Positions 15,828 to 24,870 of a DNA stretch of 48,677 nt are shown here, one piece after another. Each line of letters begins with the position of its first letter. The stretch's first letter is position 1. The position numbers and the translations under genes were made by a program. The notes beneath the pieces are model-generated. The model was not told where the DNA came from and ran no database searches. It saw only the letters and a program-made list of their open reading frames with translations. This DNA is from a virus, in the IMG/VR virus record IMGVR_UViG_3300009506_000054, positions 1 to 48,677 of that record, one strand, 5' to 3'.

Positions 15828-16202
15828 ATGGCGACCGAAAATTCTGTCCTCTCGGTTTCGTTGCCTGTGGCCGCTGACTACTCCACGACGGGACAGTACC
15901 TGTTCGTGGATGTGAATTCCAGCGGGCAGGCTGTCAAGGTGTCTGCTCAGGGAGCTACCGCTATCGGTGTGCTTCAGGATAACCCGGCAGCTGCTGGCCG
16001 TGTAGGCCGTGTGGCTATCGGAGGATTCGTCAAGGTCATGGCTGGTGCCACGATCACAGCTGGTGCCAAGCTGACTACCGGTGCAGATGCCCGTGCTGAG
16101 GTCGCTGCTACTGGCGACTGGATCCACGGACGAGCGATCACTGGTGGGGCTGATGGTGAGATTATCACCATGCTCTGGGAGCCCCGGGACATCTCGGCTT
16201 AG
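15828..16202 (+). CDS. Capsid decoration / cement protein
   Basis: 124 residues after AAAGGAGGAGATC. Ala/Gly/Val-rich all-beta sequence with VKVSAQGATAIGVLQDNPAA and VAIGGFVKVMAGATITAGAK, the pattern of DUF2190-like or lambda gpD-like decoration proteins encoded immediately before the major capsid gene. It would bind the expanded capsid surface and stabilise it. Strong G/C third-position bias fits very high expression. Confidence 0.8.
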   Translation: MATENSVLSVSLPVAADYSTTGQYLFVDVNSSGQAVKVSAQGATAIGVLQDNPAAAGRVGRVAIGGFVKVMAGATITAGAKLTTGADARAEVAATGDWIHGRAITGGADGEIITMLWEPRDISA

Positions 16203-16238
16203 TAGCCACAACCCGCCTAAGGCAGAAGGAGATGAGAA

Positions 16239-17225
16239 ATGGCCGGACCTACACAGCATGACGTTCATGTTAATAGGCCGCTGACCAATATCAGCATCGC
16301 CTATATGCAAGACGCGGCTGGCTTCGTAGCCGATCGTGTCTTCCCGAACATTCCTGTCGGAAAGCAGTCCGATCTGTACTGGGAGTACGATCGTGGCTAC
16401 TTCAACCGCGACGAGATGGAGAAGCGTGCAGACGGGACTGAGTCCGCTGGTGGCCACTACAAGATGGACCAGGGGAACTACTACGCCGATGTCTGGGCCT
16501 TCCATCACGACGTGGGAGACCAGCGTCGCGCGAACTCCGACGAACCCCTCCAACCCGACCGTGAAGCGACTGAGCTCGTTTCTCAGAAGGCTCTTCTGAA
16601 GCGGGAGATCCTCTGGGCGACCAACTACTTTGGTGCTTCGATCTGGACAACTGATCTGACTGGCGTCGCTGCTGCCCCTGGTGCGAGTCAGTTCCTTCAG
16701 TGGAACGATGCTTCTTCGACTCCGATCGAAGACATCCGAGCTGAGCGCCGTGCTCAGCAGCTGCTGACCGGCTTCAAGCCGAACACCCTCGTTCTGGGTC
16801 CCGAGGTCGCGGACGCACTGTACGACCACCCGGATATCATCGACCGTGTCAAGTACGGTCAGACTCCGGGCCGTCCTGCGGACATCGACACTTCGGACCT
16901 GGCTATGCTGTTCAAGATTCCTCGCGTCTTCGTGATGGAGGGAATCAAGAACACGGCGGCCGAGGGTGCTACTGAGAGCAACGCGTTCATCGGGAGTAAG
17001 GGTGCGCTTCTGTGCTATGCTGCTCCCTCTCCCGGTCTGATGACTCCGTCTGCTGGCTACACGTTCAGCTGGACGGGGCTGCTCGGTGCTGGTGCCATGG
17101 GTGGCCGGATCGCCAAGTTCCGGATTACCAAGATCAAGGCCGACCGGATCGAGATCGAGATGGCAATGGTCCAAAAGAAGATCTCCGCCGACATGGGGAC
17201 CTTCTTCGCTACGGCCGTCGCGTAG
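16239..17225 (+). CDS. Major capsid protein
   Basis: 328 residues, ATG 16239 after AGAAGGAGATGAGAA. The start (NRPLTNISIAYMQDAAGFVA), DRVFPNIPVGKQSDLYWEYD and the C-terminal TFSWTGLLGAGAMGGRIAKF, KIKADRIEIEM pattern match HK97-fold major capsid proteins of the type found next to XkdF-like proteases. Codon use is the most G/C-ending in the window. No obvious delta domain, in keeping with a separate scaffold gene. Confidence 0.92.
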   Translation: MAGPTQHDVHVNRPLTNISIAYMQDAAGFVADRVFPNIPVGKQSDLYWEYDRGYFNRDEMEKRADGTESAGGHYKMDQGNYYADVWAFHHDVGDQRRANSDEPLQPDREATELVSQKALLKREILWATNYFGASIWTTDLTGVAAAPGASQFLQWNDASSTPIEDIRAERRAQQLLTGFKPNTLVLGPEVADALYDHPDIIDRVKYGQTPGRPADIDTSDLAMLFKIPRVFVMEGIKNTAAEGATESNAFIGSKGALLCYAAPSPGLMTPSAGYTFSWTGLLGAGAMGGRIAKFRITKIKADRIEIEMAMVQKKISADMGTFFATAVA

Positions 17226-17247
17226 ACGACCACGAAGGCTGTTCGAC

Positions 17248-17682
17248 ATGAGTTCCAAGGTGCGGCAGCCTTTCACGCCCGGCGGGAAATTCGTCGTCTC
17301 CAAGGCGTTTCGCTTTGCAGGCAGACCGTACAAGGAAGGCGACGAATTCCCCTGGCGGCAGTTGTCCTGTTCCGTTCGGAAACTTCGACAGCTGTATGAA
17401 GGGCGTTTCCTGAACAACACGTACACCAAGCTCGAAGATCTCGTAGAACCCGAGGTTGCTCCGACTCTGGAAGAACCCACGGTCAATGAGCCGAAGAAAT
17501 TCGATGAGTTTCTTTACGACCCAGACGTCCACGAGATCATCAACCCCAACCGTGGTGAATGGTACATTGCTGATGCTGAGGGGGATCGCCTGTTGAGGAT
17601 TCAAGCGAATGAAGCTAAGCGACTTCGTAAGAGTCTGGAACCGGCGATTGTCAACATGGAAAAGGTGGTCGAAGAGGAGTAA
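17248..17682 (+). CDS. Head-associated protein of unknown function
   Basis: 144 residues from ATG 17248, which has GAAGG upstream and directly follows the capsid stop; the frame is open further up but inside the capsid gene. The N-terminal 60 residues (GKFVVSKAFRFAGRPYKEGD ... VRKLRQLYEGRFLNNTY) look like a small beta-helix fold; the C-terminus is acidic and helical. Genes in this place are common in siphophages and usually belong to the head or neck. Confidence 0.6.
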   Translation: MSSKVRQPFTPGGKFVVSKAFRFAGRPYKEGDEFPWRQLSCSVRKLRQLYEGRFLNNTYTKLEDLVEPEVAPTLEEPTVNEPKKFDEFLYDPDVHEIINPNRGEWYIADAEGDRLLRIQANEAKRLRKSLEPAIVNMEKVVEEE

Positions 17683-17686
17683 CCTG

Positions 17687-18061
17687 ATGGCCAACGCCAG
17701 ACAGGTCAAGAAGAAGATGCGAGAGACTGCTGCTCAACGTCAGCGGAAACTCGCCGGACTTCTTCAAGAATACCTTTTCCAGGACACTCCGAAGGATACG
17801 CATTGGGCGGCTAGTAATTGGATCTTCAATAAAGACCGCCCCCATACCCATGTTTCGGGTAGTAAATTGAACGTCTCATATGCTGAGGCAAAGACCAGTG
17901 CTGGGATTTTAAAGCGATGGAATCCCTACAGAGGCCCTGTCGTTTTATCTAACAATGTCCCTTACATTGGTTTGCTAAATGCAGGTCATTCTCCTCAGGC
18001 CCCTCCTGGCTTTGTTCAGGATGCTATAAGGCGATCAACCCAGGATGCAAGACGTAGATGA
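17687..18061 (+). CDS. Neck / tail completion protein (HK97 gp10-like)
   Basis: 124 residues from ATG 17687, with GAAGAGGAG upstream. A basic N-terminal helix leads to the typical block VVLSNNVPYIGLLNAGHSPQ followed by APPGFVQDAI, matching the HK97 gp10-like family that joins head and tail. The stop overlaps the next start by four bases. Confidence 0.78.
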   Translation: MANARQVKKKMRETAAQRQRKLAGLLQEYLFQDTPKDTHWAASNWIFNKDRPHTHVSGSKLNVSYAEAKTSAGILKRWNPYRGPVVLSNNVPYIGLLNAGHSPQAPPGFVQDAIRRSTQDARRR

Positions 18062-18468
18062 CAACTGATCAGGCACGTACAATCATCTACCAGGAGTTTG
18101 AGGACAAGTGGAATCCTTCAGCCCCAACGGTTCCATTCTGTTTCCCGAACGAAGAGTTCGACGCATCGGACTTAAAGGAATGGGTACGTGTTTCGGTTCG
18201 TCATGCACTAGGAGGACAATGGACCCTAGGTCAATCAGGAGGCAGGGTCTTCAGGCGTCGCGGTGCGGTCTACATCGAGGTGTATTCACCTGTGGACCGA
18301 GGTCTCCTGCGGTTGGATGAACTCATGTCGGCCGCCCGCGACATCTACGAAGGAAAGAACATTAGCCAAGTCTGTTTTAATGACGGGCAGTGTTTTGAAC
18401 TACCCGCTGAAGAGCAATGGGCACGGGGCGACGTCTCCGTAGCTTTCTGGTACGATGAGACGAAGTAG
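18058..18468 (+). CDS. Tail terminator protein
   Basis: 136 residues. PTVPFCFPNEEFD, WVRVSVRHALGGQWTLGQSG and GAVYIEVYSPVDRGLLRLDE match tail terminator proteins of the lambda gpU type, which cap the growing tube and set the tail-head joint. Position between neck and tube genes agrees. The 4-base overlap with the upstream gene fixes the start. Confidence 0.78.
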   Translation: MTTDQARTIIYQEFEDKWNPSAPTVPFCFPNEEFDASDLKEWVRVSVRHALGGQWTLGQSGGRVFRRRGAVYIEVYSPVDRGLLRLDELMSAARDIYEGKNISQVCFNDGQCFELPAEEQWARGDVSVAFWYDETK

Positions 18469-18480
18469 GAGGAATAATCA

Positions 18481-19980
18481 ATGAGTCGCGTGTTGACCAA
18501 TAACGTGTCCCTTGCCTACGCCATTGAGACAGCGCTTGGTACGGCAGGGACGACGTGGAAATTGGTTGAGCCCAACACCATCAACAGTTTTGGGCCCGAA
18601 CTAAGTACCACGGAACGAAATCCGATCTCCAAAGATCGACAGCGAAAGAAAGGTACGATCACTGACCTTGACAGCGCTGCCGAGTTCGATGCCGATTTGA
18701 CAATGGAGCACATTCTAGACTTCTCGGAGGGATTCCTTTTCGCTAACTTCACGGGAGCAGCGAAATGGGGTCCACAGGAGACTAACGATGTCACTGCTGT
18801 GACTGCGAGTGACTCCTTTACCGTAGGTGCTGCTGGTACAACTGCTGTTCAGTACAACCTGCTCTACGCGAGAGGTTTCTCAACTGCTGCTAACAACGGG
18901 CTTCATGTCGTAGATACGGGAGCTGCTGCAACTGACATCCCGGTTACCTCGACACTCACGGCTGAAGCCAGTCCTCCCGATGAAGCCACTATCGAGATCG
19001 TCGGGTATCGTACCACTGCTGGTGATCTTGACGTTTCCGGTGTTTCCGGGGCTCAGGTCACTCTGGTTACGACTACCCTCGATCTTACAACTCTTCCAAT
19101 TTCCGTTGGTCAAGTACTTTGGTTTGGTGGAGATGCAGCTATCAACCAATTCAGTACTACCGGCAATTCTGGGTTTGGTCGAGTTGTCTCAGTTTCTGCT
19201 AATCAGTTGGTCATCGACAAGACCTCTGGTAGCTGGGCCACTGAGGCGAATACTACCCAACTCGTAGACATCTACTTCGGCAGATTCCTTCGGAATGTCC
19301 CTGTGGATGACACTGACTATCTCGAGCGTAGTTTTACCTTCGAAGGAGCTTACCCCGACCTCGAGGCCGTGGGTACTGATGCTTACGAATATTCGAAGGG
19401 GAACTACTGCAATCAGATGACTGTCGATCTTCCTCTTGCTGACAAGGCAGGAATGACGTTCGGCTTCGTCGGTACAGACACAGACCCCGCTACTACCACG
19501 AGGAAGACTGGAGCTGACACTCCGTTGGAACCTATACAGGTAGTGGCATTCAATACTACATCGGACATCGCTCGTCTGAGGATTACCCAGACGGATGAAA
19601 CTGGCCTTTCTACATACTTCAAGAATGTCACTCTTACCGTCAACAACAATGTGACTCCCGAGAAGGTGCTCGGGAATCTCGGCGCTGCCTTTATGAACAC
19701 AGGGAATCTCGAGATCGACTTCGAGTCTACTCTGTTGTTTACTGACAAGGCGATCACGTCTGCTATCAGGAACAACACCACTGTTACGCTGGACTTTTCT
19801 CTGAACAATGATGATGGTGGTATGTTCTTCGACATTCCCTCCTGTACTATCGGTGGAGGAGACAAGGAATATCCAGAGAATGAGTCCGTCACGGTCAACA
19901 CTCCGATCATGGCTTTTAAGGACACGACTCTCGGATATTCCATGAGCATCTCGCTGTTCGGTTACCTGCCGAGTGCTTAA
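18481..19980 (+). CDS. Major tail tube protein with inserted beta domain
   Basis: 499 residues, ATG 18481 after AGGAGGAATAATCA. The N-terminus (NNVSLAYAIETALGTAGTTW; LVEPNTINSFGPEL) and C-terminus (VTVNTPIMAFKDTTLGYSMS) fit the Phage_tube_2 type tail tube family. It is longer than usual because of beta-rich, Thr/Ala-rich segments at about 105-260 that may decorate the tube surface. A hairpin terminator follows directly, so tube protein can be made in excess over the tape measure. Confidence 0.85.
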   Translation: MSRVLTNNVSLAYAIETALGTAGTTWKLVEPNTINSFGPELSTTERNPISKDRQRKKGTITDLDSAAEFDADLTMEHILDFSEGFLFANFTGAAKWGPQETNDVTAVTASDSFTVGAAGTTAVQYNLLYARGFSTAANNGLHVVDTGAAATDIPVTSTLTAEASPPDEATIEIVGYRTTAGDLDVSGVSGAQVTLVTTTLDLTTLPISVGQVLWFGGDAAINQFSTTGNSGFGRVVSVSANQLVIDKTSGSWATEANTTQLVDIYFGRFLRNVPVDDTDYLERSFTFEGAYPDLEAVGTDAYEYSKGNYCNQMTVDLPLADKAGMTFGFVGTDTDPATTTRKTGADTPLEPIQVVAFNTTSDIARLRITQTDETGLSTYFKNVTLTVNNNVTPEKVLGNLGAAFMNTGNLEIDFESTLLFTDKAITSAIRNNTTVTLDFSLNNDDGGMFFDIPSCTIGGGDKEYPENESVTVNTPIMAFKDTTLGYSMSISLFGYLPSA

Positions 19981-19991
19981 GCGAGAACAAC

Positions 19992-20020
19992 GGGGCTCGT
20001 GATAGTCGGGCCCCTTCCTT
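19992..20020 (+). terminator. Attenuating terminator after the tail tube gene
   Basis: GGGGCTCG (19992-19999) pairs with CGGGCCCC (20007-20014) including one G-T pair, loop 7, followed by TTCCTT. It likely reduces read-through into the chaperone and tape-measure genes. Confidence 0.6.
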
Positions 20021-20035
20021 AAAAGGAGACCTAAA

Positions 20036-20476
20036 ATGGATTTCAATCACTTGAAAGCGCTGGAAGTTCAGTCCGAAAGAACTGCTGAGTACACCTTCTA
20101 TCAAATCGTAGGAGAACCTGTGTTGATCGTATCCCCTGCTACTGAGGCAAACAAGCCTTACTTCAACGCTTTGTTGAAGCGGAGCAGGAAGAACTCTCGG
20201 AGAATTACTGCTGGTAGCTTCACAGCAGCTGTGATCGAAGAGAACCGAGACGATGACCGAGTTCTCTATCCCAAACTCATTGTCAAAGGCTGGAGAAAAG
20301 TTTCGGATTCCCAGGGGGTTTCTCAGGACTTTTCTCTTGAGAAATGTACGGCATTTCTCGCTGCTCTTCCTGATTGGCTCTTTGATGAACTTCGTCAGTT
20401 CTGTATCGATCCTCAGAACTTCATCGATGATCTGGTGGATGTGGATGAACTGGCGGGAAACTCGCCGCAAGGCTGA
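20036..20476 (+). CDS. Tail assembly chaperone, short form (gpG-like)
   Basis: 146 residues, start behind AAAAGGAGACCTAAA. Lies between tail tube and tape measure, the invariable place of tail chaperones, and ends in an acidic segment (FIDDLVDVDELAGNSPQG). The slippery sequence lies 13 bases before its stop. The short form is expected to bind the tape measure during tail assembly and is absent from virions. Confidence 0.85.
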   Translation: MDFNHLKALEVQSERTAEYTFYQIVGEPVLIVSPATEANKPYFNALLKRSRKNSRRITAGSFTAAVIEENRDDDRVLYPKLIVKGWRKVSDSQGVSQDFSLEKCTAFLAALPDWLFDELRQFCIDPQNFIDDLVDVDELAGNSPQG

Positions 20477-20790
20477 GGTGGGAACTTGAGTACTCGGAGA
20501 AATCCTTTGTTGTTGAAGCTGCGATCGAACGTGGTCAACCTATACCAGCGTTTGCGCGGGATGAGCCAGAGATATATCCGAGGGATCATTTCTTCCTCTC
20601 AGCCTTCAATGAACTTAGTACTTGTCGAGAAATCGGCATGTCAGCTGGACCAATCCCGTGGAGAGACATCATCAACTTTGCTCATTACATGGAATTGGAT
20701 GAGGACTTCATTGACCCATTTCTTCGCATCATTAGGGCAATGGACGATGCCTACCTTGAGTGGGTAAAGAAGAAAGCGGACAATGGCTGA
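20036..20790 (+). CDS. Tail assembly chaperone, frameshifted long form (gpGT-like)
   Basis: A -1 shift at GGGAAAC (20455-20461) joins the first 142 codons to an overlapping frame running to TGA 20788-20790, giving about 251 residues. The downstream frame has no start codon of its own near its beginning (it opens at 20449 after a stop) and encodes a plausible T domain: REIGMSAGPIPWRDIINFAH, then EDFIDPFLRIIRAMDDAYLE and a WVKKKADNG end. A gene starting at 20486 in a third frame is rejected. The long form should recruit tube protein to the tape measure, as in lambda. Confidence 0.88.
20455..20461 (+). other. -1 ribosomal frameshift slippery site G GGA AAC
   Basis: In the zero frame the codons are GCG GGA AAC; preceded by G the heptamer is G GGA AAC, fitting the X XXY YYZ rule, and close to lambda G GGA AAG. 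The -1 frame is open from 20449 to 20790, as required. Confidence 0.88.
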
Positions 20791-23587
20791 CACTACTTTT
20801 ACAATCCAAGTAAAGGTTGACTCTAGAGGGGCCATTACTGGACTTAACGCTGTCGAAGGAAAACTTGATAAGGTTCAGCGTAAAGCTTCTGGTACTGGTA
20901 ATCTTCTCAAGAAGGCCTTTGCTGGTGTAGCCGTTGGCCAAGCCGCTGTTCAGTCTGTGAGATTTTTGGCTAACTTCTCACAGGAAATGTCAACCGTTAA
21001 GGCCATCTCCAAGGCAACAGGTACTGAGTTCGATGCACTCCGTTCTAAAGCGATCGATCTTGGTACTACTACAAGGTACACTGCTACTCAAGCTGCAAGT
21101 GGTATGTTGTTCCTTGCGAGATCTGGTTACAATGCTAACCAAATCCTCGAGGCGATTCCCGGCACGCTCAACCTCGCTCAGTCTGGTGCACTCAGTCTGG
21201 GGCGTGCCGCGGATATCGCTACCAATATTCTTAAGGGCTTTGGGCTTTCTACTTCTGAGACTGCTCGAGTAGTTGATGTTCTTGCTCTATCTGCTAACTC
21301 GGCGAATACTACAGTGGAACAAATGGGACAAGCGATGAAGTTTGTTGCCCCTATTGCTTCTGGTGTTCGTATGTCTCTTGAAGAAACAGCGGCGGCAGTT
21401 CAAGTTCTATCCAACGCTGGTATTCAGGCATCCATGGCTGGTACTGGTCTTCGTCGTGTGCTTGGTGCTCTGGAGGGACCAACTACTGCTCAGCGAAAGG
21501 TCCTCGCTCAGCTTGGTCTCACTGTGGACGATGTGAAGGTTTCTGAGGTTGGGCTTGTTGGAGCTCTTAAAGCCATCCGTGAAAAAACCAATGATGTTGG
21601 TATTGCCCTCAAACTGTTTGGACAACGTGGTGGTCCTGCAGCTGAGGTTATGGCTAAGATGCTCACTGACATGGAAAAATTTGCCGCTGCTAACGAACTA
21701 GCCGCTGGTGAGGCCACACGAGTTGCTGCGATCATGGACGACAATTTGAATGGTGCAATTCTTCGCGTTAAGAGCGCCTTCCAGGGATTTCTCATTCTCT
21801 TGGGGGATGTGCAGGGAGTCAGCGTATTACGTTCATTCCTCGAGGGCCTAGCAACAACCTTCAGATTCCTCGCTAAGAATGCCGAAGGCTTTAATAATGC
21901 TATGAAGGTAGTTACAGTCTCGTTGATTATTTTTACTCTTTCTACTAAAAAGGCTGCATTAGCTTTTGCTAGGTTCCGGGTTATTATGGCAGCTAATCCA
22001 TTCGCTGTACTTCTTACTATTTTAACTGTGTTAGTTGCAAGTATAACCTTTATGAAAGACGAGATAACACTAGCAGGAGCTGGATTTGTAACTCTCGGCG
22101 ACATTATGGCAGTAACTGCCGACTTTATTCGTGATGCTTGGAATTCTCTAGCTAATAGTATAGGACTGAGTTTCTTAGATCTAAAACACGGCTGGAAAGG
22201 GCTAATGGAGAATATGGTTACATTCTTCTTAGCTACTGCCATGGGTCTTGCTAAAGGATTTGATTTCATCATTGGAGTCTTCAAGGGTGGATGGGCTGCT
22301 CTTAAATTGATTGGGATAGCTATTAAGCAGCACTTCGATAATGTCTGGAAATCCATAGGTAATGGCGCCATCGATATAGTTGGTGGAGCCATTAACTTCA
22401 TGATAGACCTTCTGAATGATCTCCGTTCTGTTATTGGGATGGAGATGATACCAAAGATTGATCTGGAATATCTCAAGTCTCCGACACTGAAAAAGGAGGC
22501 TATGGTCTCAGGTGAACAAATTGGTGCTGCCTTTGTGGCAGGACTTGGAGAGACAGCTAACCAGGACGTACTCACTGGAATCATGGATGAGGCTGAGCGT
22601 CGCAGATTAGAAAGAATGAGAAGGCTTGGTCAAAAGGAACCCGTACCTACACCTCCGACTCCACCTCAGCCAGACATTTATAGTCCAGACATAACCGAGG
22701 GACGAGGTAAGCTTCCACCGACCTTTGGTGAACTTGCCGCTGCTATTAGCCAGGAGACTGAGCTACTTAAATTAAACTCTCGTGAGATGGAAATTCAAGA
22801 GGGTCTAATTAAACTTGAAGAAAAACTTAAGAGAAGTCTCAATGGTGTTGAGGAGCATATTGCTACTGGTATGTTAAGAGAACTTCAAGTTAGGAGGGAA
22901 ATGGCTCAACTTTATGACCAAATCCGTGGTCCTAGAGAGGATCTCATTGCACAAGAAAATGCTCTCAACAGACTCTTTACTGAGGGCCGGATCAATATCG
23001 AGGAATATACCCTAGCTTTAGATCAAATGAGGATTGCTACGCTTGACCTAAATCGGGATATAAACTCTGGACTTCAGCGTGGACTTCTAAGAATCAAACT
23101 CAACATTCAGGATCTGGCATCTGTTGCTGAGCAAACTCTAACTAATGCCTTTAGTGGAGCAGAGAATGCCATCACGGAATTTGTCACTACTGGTGAATTA
23201 AAGATCTCTGAACTCGTGGACAGTATTCTTCAGGATCTTACAAGACTCCTTGTTCGTAAAGCTTTATTGTCTCTGATTCCTGGCTTAGGCCCTGCGGCTG
23301 CAATAACTGCTCAACATGGAACTCAGTTCACTGTAGGCGGGTCAGGTGGAACTGATAGTCAGATGATCCCGCTCCGGGCAACACCAGGAGAACGAGTTAC
23401 CGTCGAAACTCCAGCTCAGCAAGCGAAGAGTGAATCGACTAAGCAGGGAGAAGCTCCCAATATAACCATCATTAACGTCTCCGATCCAAACGAGATTGCT
23501 GAGGCTATGGCAGCAGGTAATGGCGAGAAGGCCATTCTCAATGTCATCTCCCGCAATCGCAGCACAGTAAGGAATGCTCTAGCATGA
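20783..23587 (+). CDS. Tape measure protein
   Basis: 934 residues, start overlapping the stop of the chaperone long form. Residues about 85-330 match the TP901/PhageMin tape-measure core (ATGTEFDALRSKAIDLGTTT; FLARSGYNANQILEAIPGTL). Several hydrophobic segments follow between 385 and 560 (KVVTVSLIIFTLST, AVLLTILTVLVASITF), then a Pro-rich hinge (PTPPTPPQPD), a long coiled coil (about 650-760) and a lambda gpH-like C-terminus (LVRKALLSLIPGLGPAAAIT). It fixes tail length; at the usual about 0.15 nm per residue the tail would be near 140 nm. Confidence 0.95.
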   Translation: MADTTFTIQVKVDSRGAITGLNAVEGKLDKVQRKASGTGNLLKKAFAGVAVGQAAVQSVRFLANFSQEMSTVKAISKATGTEFDALRSKAIDLGTTTRYTATQAASGMLFLARSGYNANQILEAIPGTLNLAQSGALSLGRAADIATNILKGFGLSTSETARVVDVLALSANSANTTVEQMGQAMKFVAPIASGVRMSLEETAAAVQVLSNAGIQASMAGTGLRRVLGALEGPTTAQRKVLAQLGLTVDDVKVSEVGLVGALKAIREKTNDVGIALKLFGQRGGPAAEVMAKMLTDMEKFAAANELAAGEATRVAAIMDDNLNGAILRVKSAFQGFLILLGDVQGVSVLRSFLEGLATTFRFLAKNAEGFNNAMKVVTVSLIIFTLSTKKAALAFARFRVIMAANPFAVLLTILTVLVASITFMKDEITLAGAGFVTLGDIMAVTADFIRDAWNSLANSIGLSFLDLKHGWKGLMENMVTFFLATAMGLAKGFDFIIGVFKGGWAALKLIGIAIKQHFDNVWKSIGNGAIDIVGGAINFMIDLLNDLRSVIGMEMIPKIDLEYLKSPTLKKEAMVSGEQIGAAFVAGLGETANQDVLTGIMDEAERRRLERMRRLGQKEPVPTPPTPPQPDIYSPDITEGRGKLPPTFGELAAAISQETELLKLNSREMEIQEGLIKLEEKLKRSLNGVEEHIATGMLRELQVRREMAQLYDQIRGPREDLIAQENALNRLFTEGRINIEEYTLALDQMRIATLDLNRDINSGLQRGLLRIKLNIQDLASVAEQTLTNAFSGAENAITEFVTTGELKISELVDSILQDLTRLLVRKALLSLIPGLGPAAAITAQHGTQFTVGGSGGTDSQMIPLRATPGERVTVETPAQQAKSESTKQGEAPNITIINVSDPNEIAEAMAAGNGEKAILNVISRNRSTVRNALA

Positions 23588-24867
23588 GTTGGATTCGTGG
23601 CACAGTTACAAGCTACCTTGATCTTTCCGATAAGATCGTAGCTGCAGCTACAGGAAACAGTATCTCTACTGTGGATAGTATTTCGGCTGGGGGTAGTGGT
23701 TATGCCGTTGGTGAGATAATCACCTTTACTGGTGGTACTTTTACCGTAGCAACCCAGCTCGAAGTTACATCGGTAAGTGGTGGTTCTGTTACTGGAGTTC
23801 GTATCTACAATGCTGGTGCATACACCGTAAACCCGAGTGACTCTAATGCAACTACTTCGTCTGGATCTGGAACAGGGGCCACCTTCACTCATACATATGC
23901 GTCTACAGGATGGACAGCTGATCGGAATACTACCTGGTCTGGCAGTGAAAAGGAAGTCATCATGCACGGAAGTGGAGGTGGCTCCGACGTTATCTATGTC
24001 GGGTGGCGTACCTTCAGTGGATCTGGGTATTACAACTTTGAACTTCATGGGATGACGGGTTATGATAGTGCATTATCCCACAGTGAACAACCCGGAATCT
24101 CACCAGGATTCCACGACGCAGCCTCAGCTCAGCAACCAGGATGCTACCTCCTGTCCTCTAATGGGAGTATGTCTTACTGGTTTAACATCAATGCTTACCG
24201 AATCATCGGGGTGGTTAAAACTGGAACGGCTTACTTCAATTTCTATCTCGGATTCGGAAATAGATTCGGTACCACTACTGAGTATCCCTACCCCATGTGC
24301 GTCTCAGGCCACACCTCTGACCCGTTTGCGCTCTATAATCAAACTCAGTTATCTTCTGGATTGAGTGATCCATGGCATGATGATTCCTATACTTCAGCTG
24401 GGGCCATGATGATCTTAGACCTAAACAATGCCTGGGTTCAGGTGACAAATGGTCAATCTTCTGCTACTGGAAGACTTCAACAACGAGACGTAGTCGTAGT
24501 TCCTGCCCAAAATCCGAATGGCAATGCTAGTGGTGGTGCTCCCCAGGAAGATCGATTTGCAGATGCTACTACTTTAAGTATTGTGTTCGGCGATTTCATC
24601 ACTCAGTCGGGAATTGGGACTCCAACCTATAACTTTGTTCCCACTGATGGTACTAATGATGGTTGGGTTATATTCCCATGTATCATTGTTATGTCCAGTC
24701 CTTCTTATCAGATTTTTATGGAACTTGATGAAGTATATTGGGTAGGAGCTTATGGTCCTACTTCGTTGAATAACGAAGATCGGATTATTGGTAGTGATGT
24801 TTTTAGGGTGTTTCAAAACTGTAATAGAACCGACTCTCACTCATTCTTGGCCATTAAGGAGGCCTAG
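23584..24867 (+). CDS. Minor tail protein with inserted beta module
   Basis: 427 residues, ATGA overlap with the tape measure. Residues about 28-105 form a module of a type frequent in phage fibres (ISAGGSGYAVGEIITFTGG, later IYNAGAYTVNPSDS and a GSGTGATF motif). The remainder is related to the next gene: both have a YxxGFGN segment (NFYLGFGN here), an aromatic/Gly-rich middle and a GSDVF/W-x-x-F ending. Likely tail shaft-tip or distal decoration protein; no enzyme motif. Confidence 0.75.
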   Translation: MSWIRGTVTSYLDLSDKIVAAATGNSISTVDSISAGGSGYAVGEIITFTGGTFTVATQLEVTSVSGGSVTGVRIYNAGAYTVNPSDSNATTSSGSGTGATFTHTYASTGWTADRNTTWSGSEKEVIMHGSGGGSDVIYVGWRTFSGSGYYNFELHGMTGYDSALSHSEQPGISPGFHDAASAQQPGCYLLSSNGSMSYWFNINAYRIIGVVKTGTAYFNFYLGFGNRFGTTTEYPYPMCVSGHTSDPFALYNQTQLSSGLSDPWHDDSYTSAGAMMILDLNNAWVQVTNGQSSATGRLQQRDVVVVPAQNPNGNASGGAPQEDRFADATTLSIVFGDFITQSGIGTPTYNFVPTDGTNDGWVIFPCIIVMSSPSYQIFMELDEVYWVGAYGPTSLNNEDRIIGSDVFRVFQNCNRTDSHSFLAIKEA

Positions 24868-24870
24868 GAG

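Noticed and set aside
15813-17486. 557-codon open frame on the - strand opposite capsid genes
   Set aside because: Antisense shadow of the decoration and major capsid genes, produced by strong GC bias; Arg/Ser-rich product without domains.
20486-20767. Possible 93-aa gene between chaperone and tape measure
   Set aside because: Another frame, reached by the -1 slip at GGGAAAC, encodes a proper chaperone C-terminal domain and ends at the tape-measure overlap; this one has no matching features.
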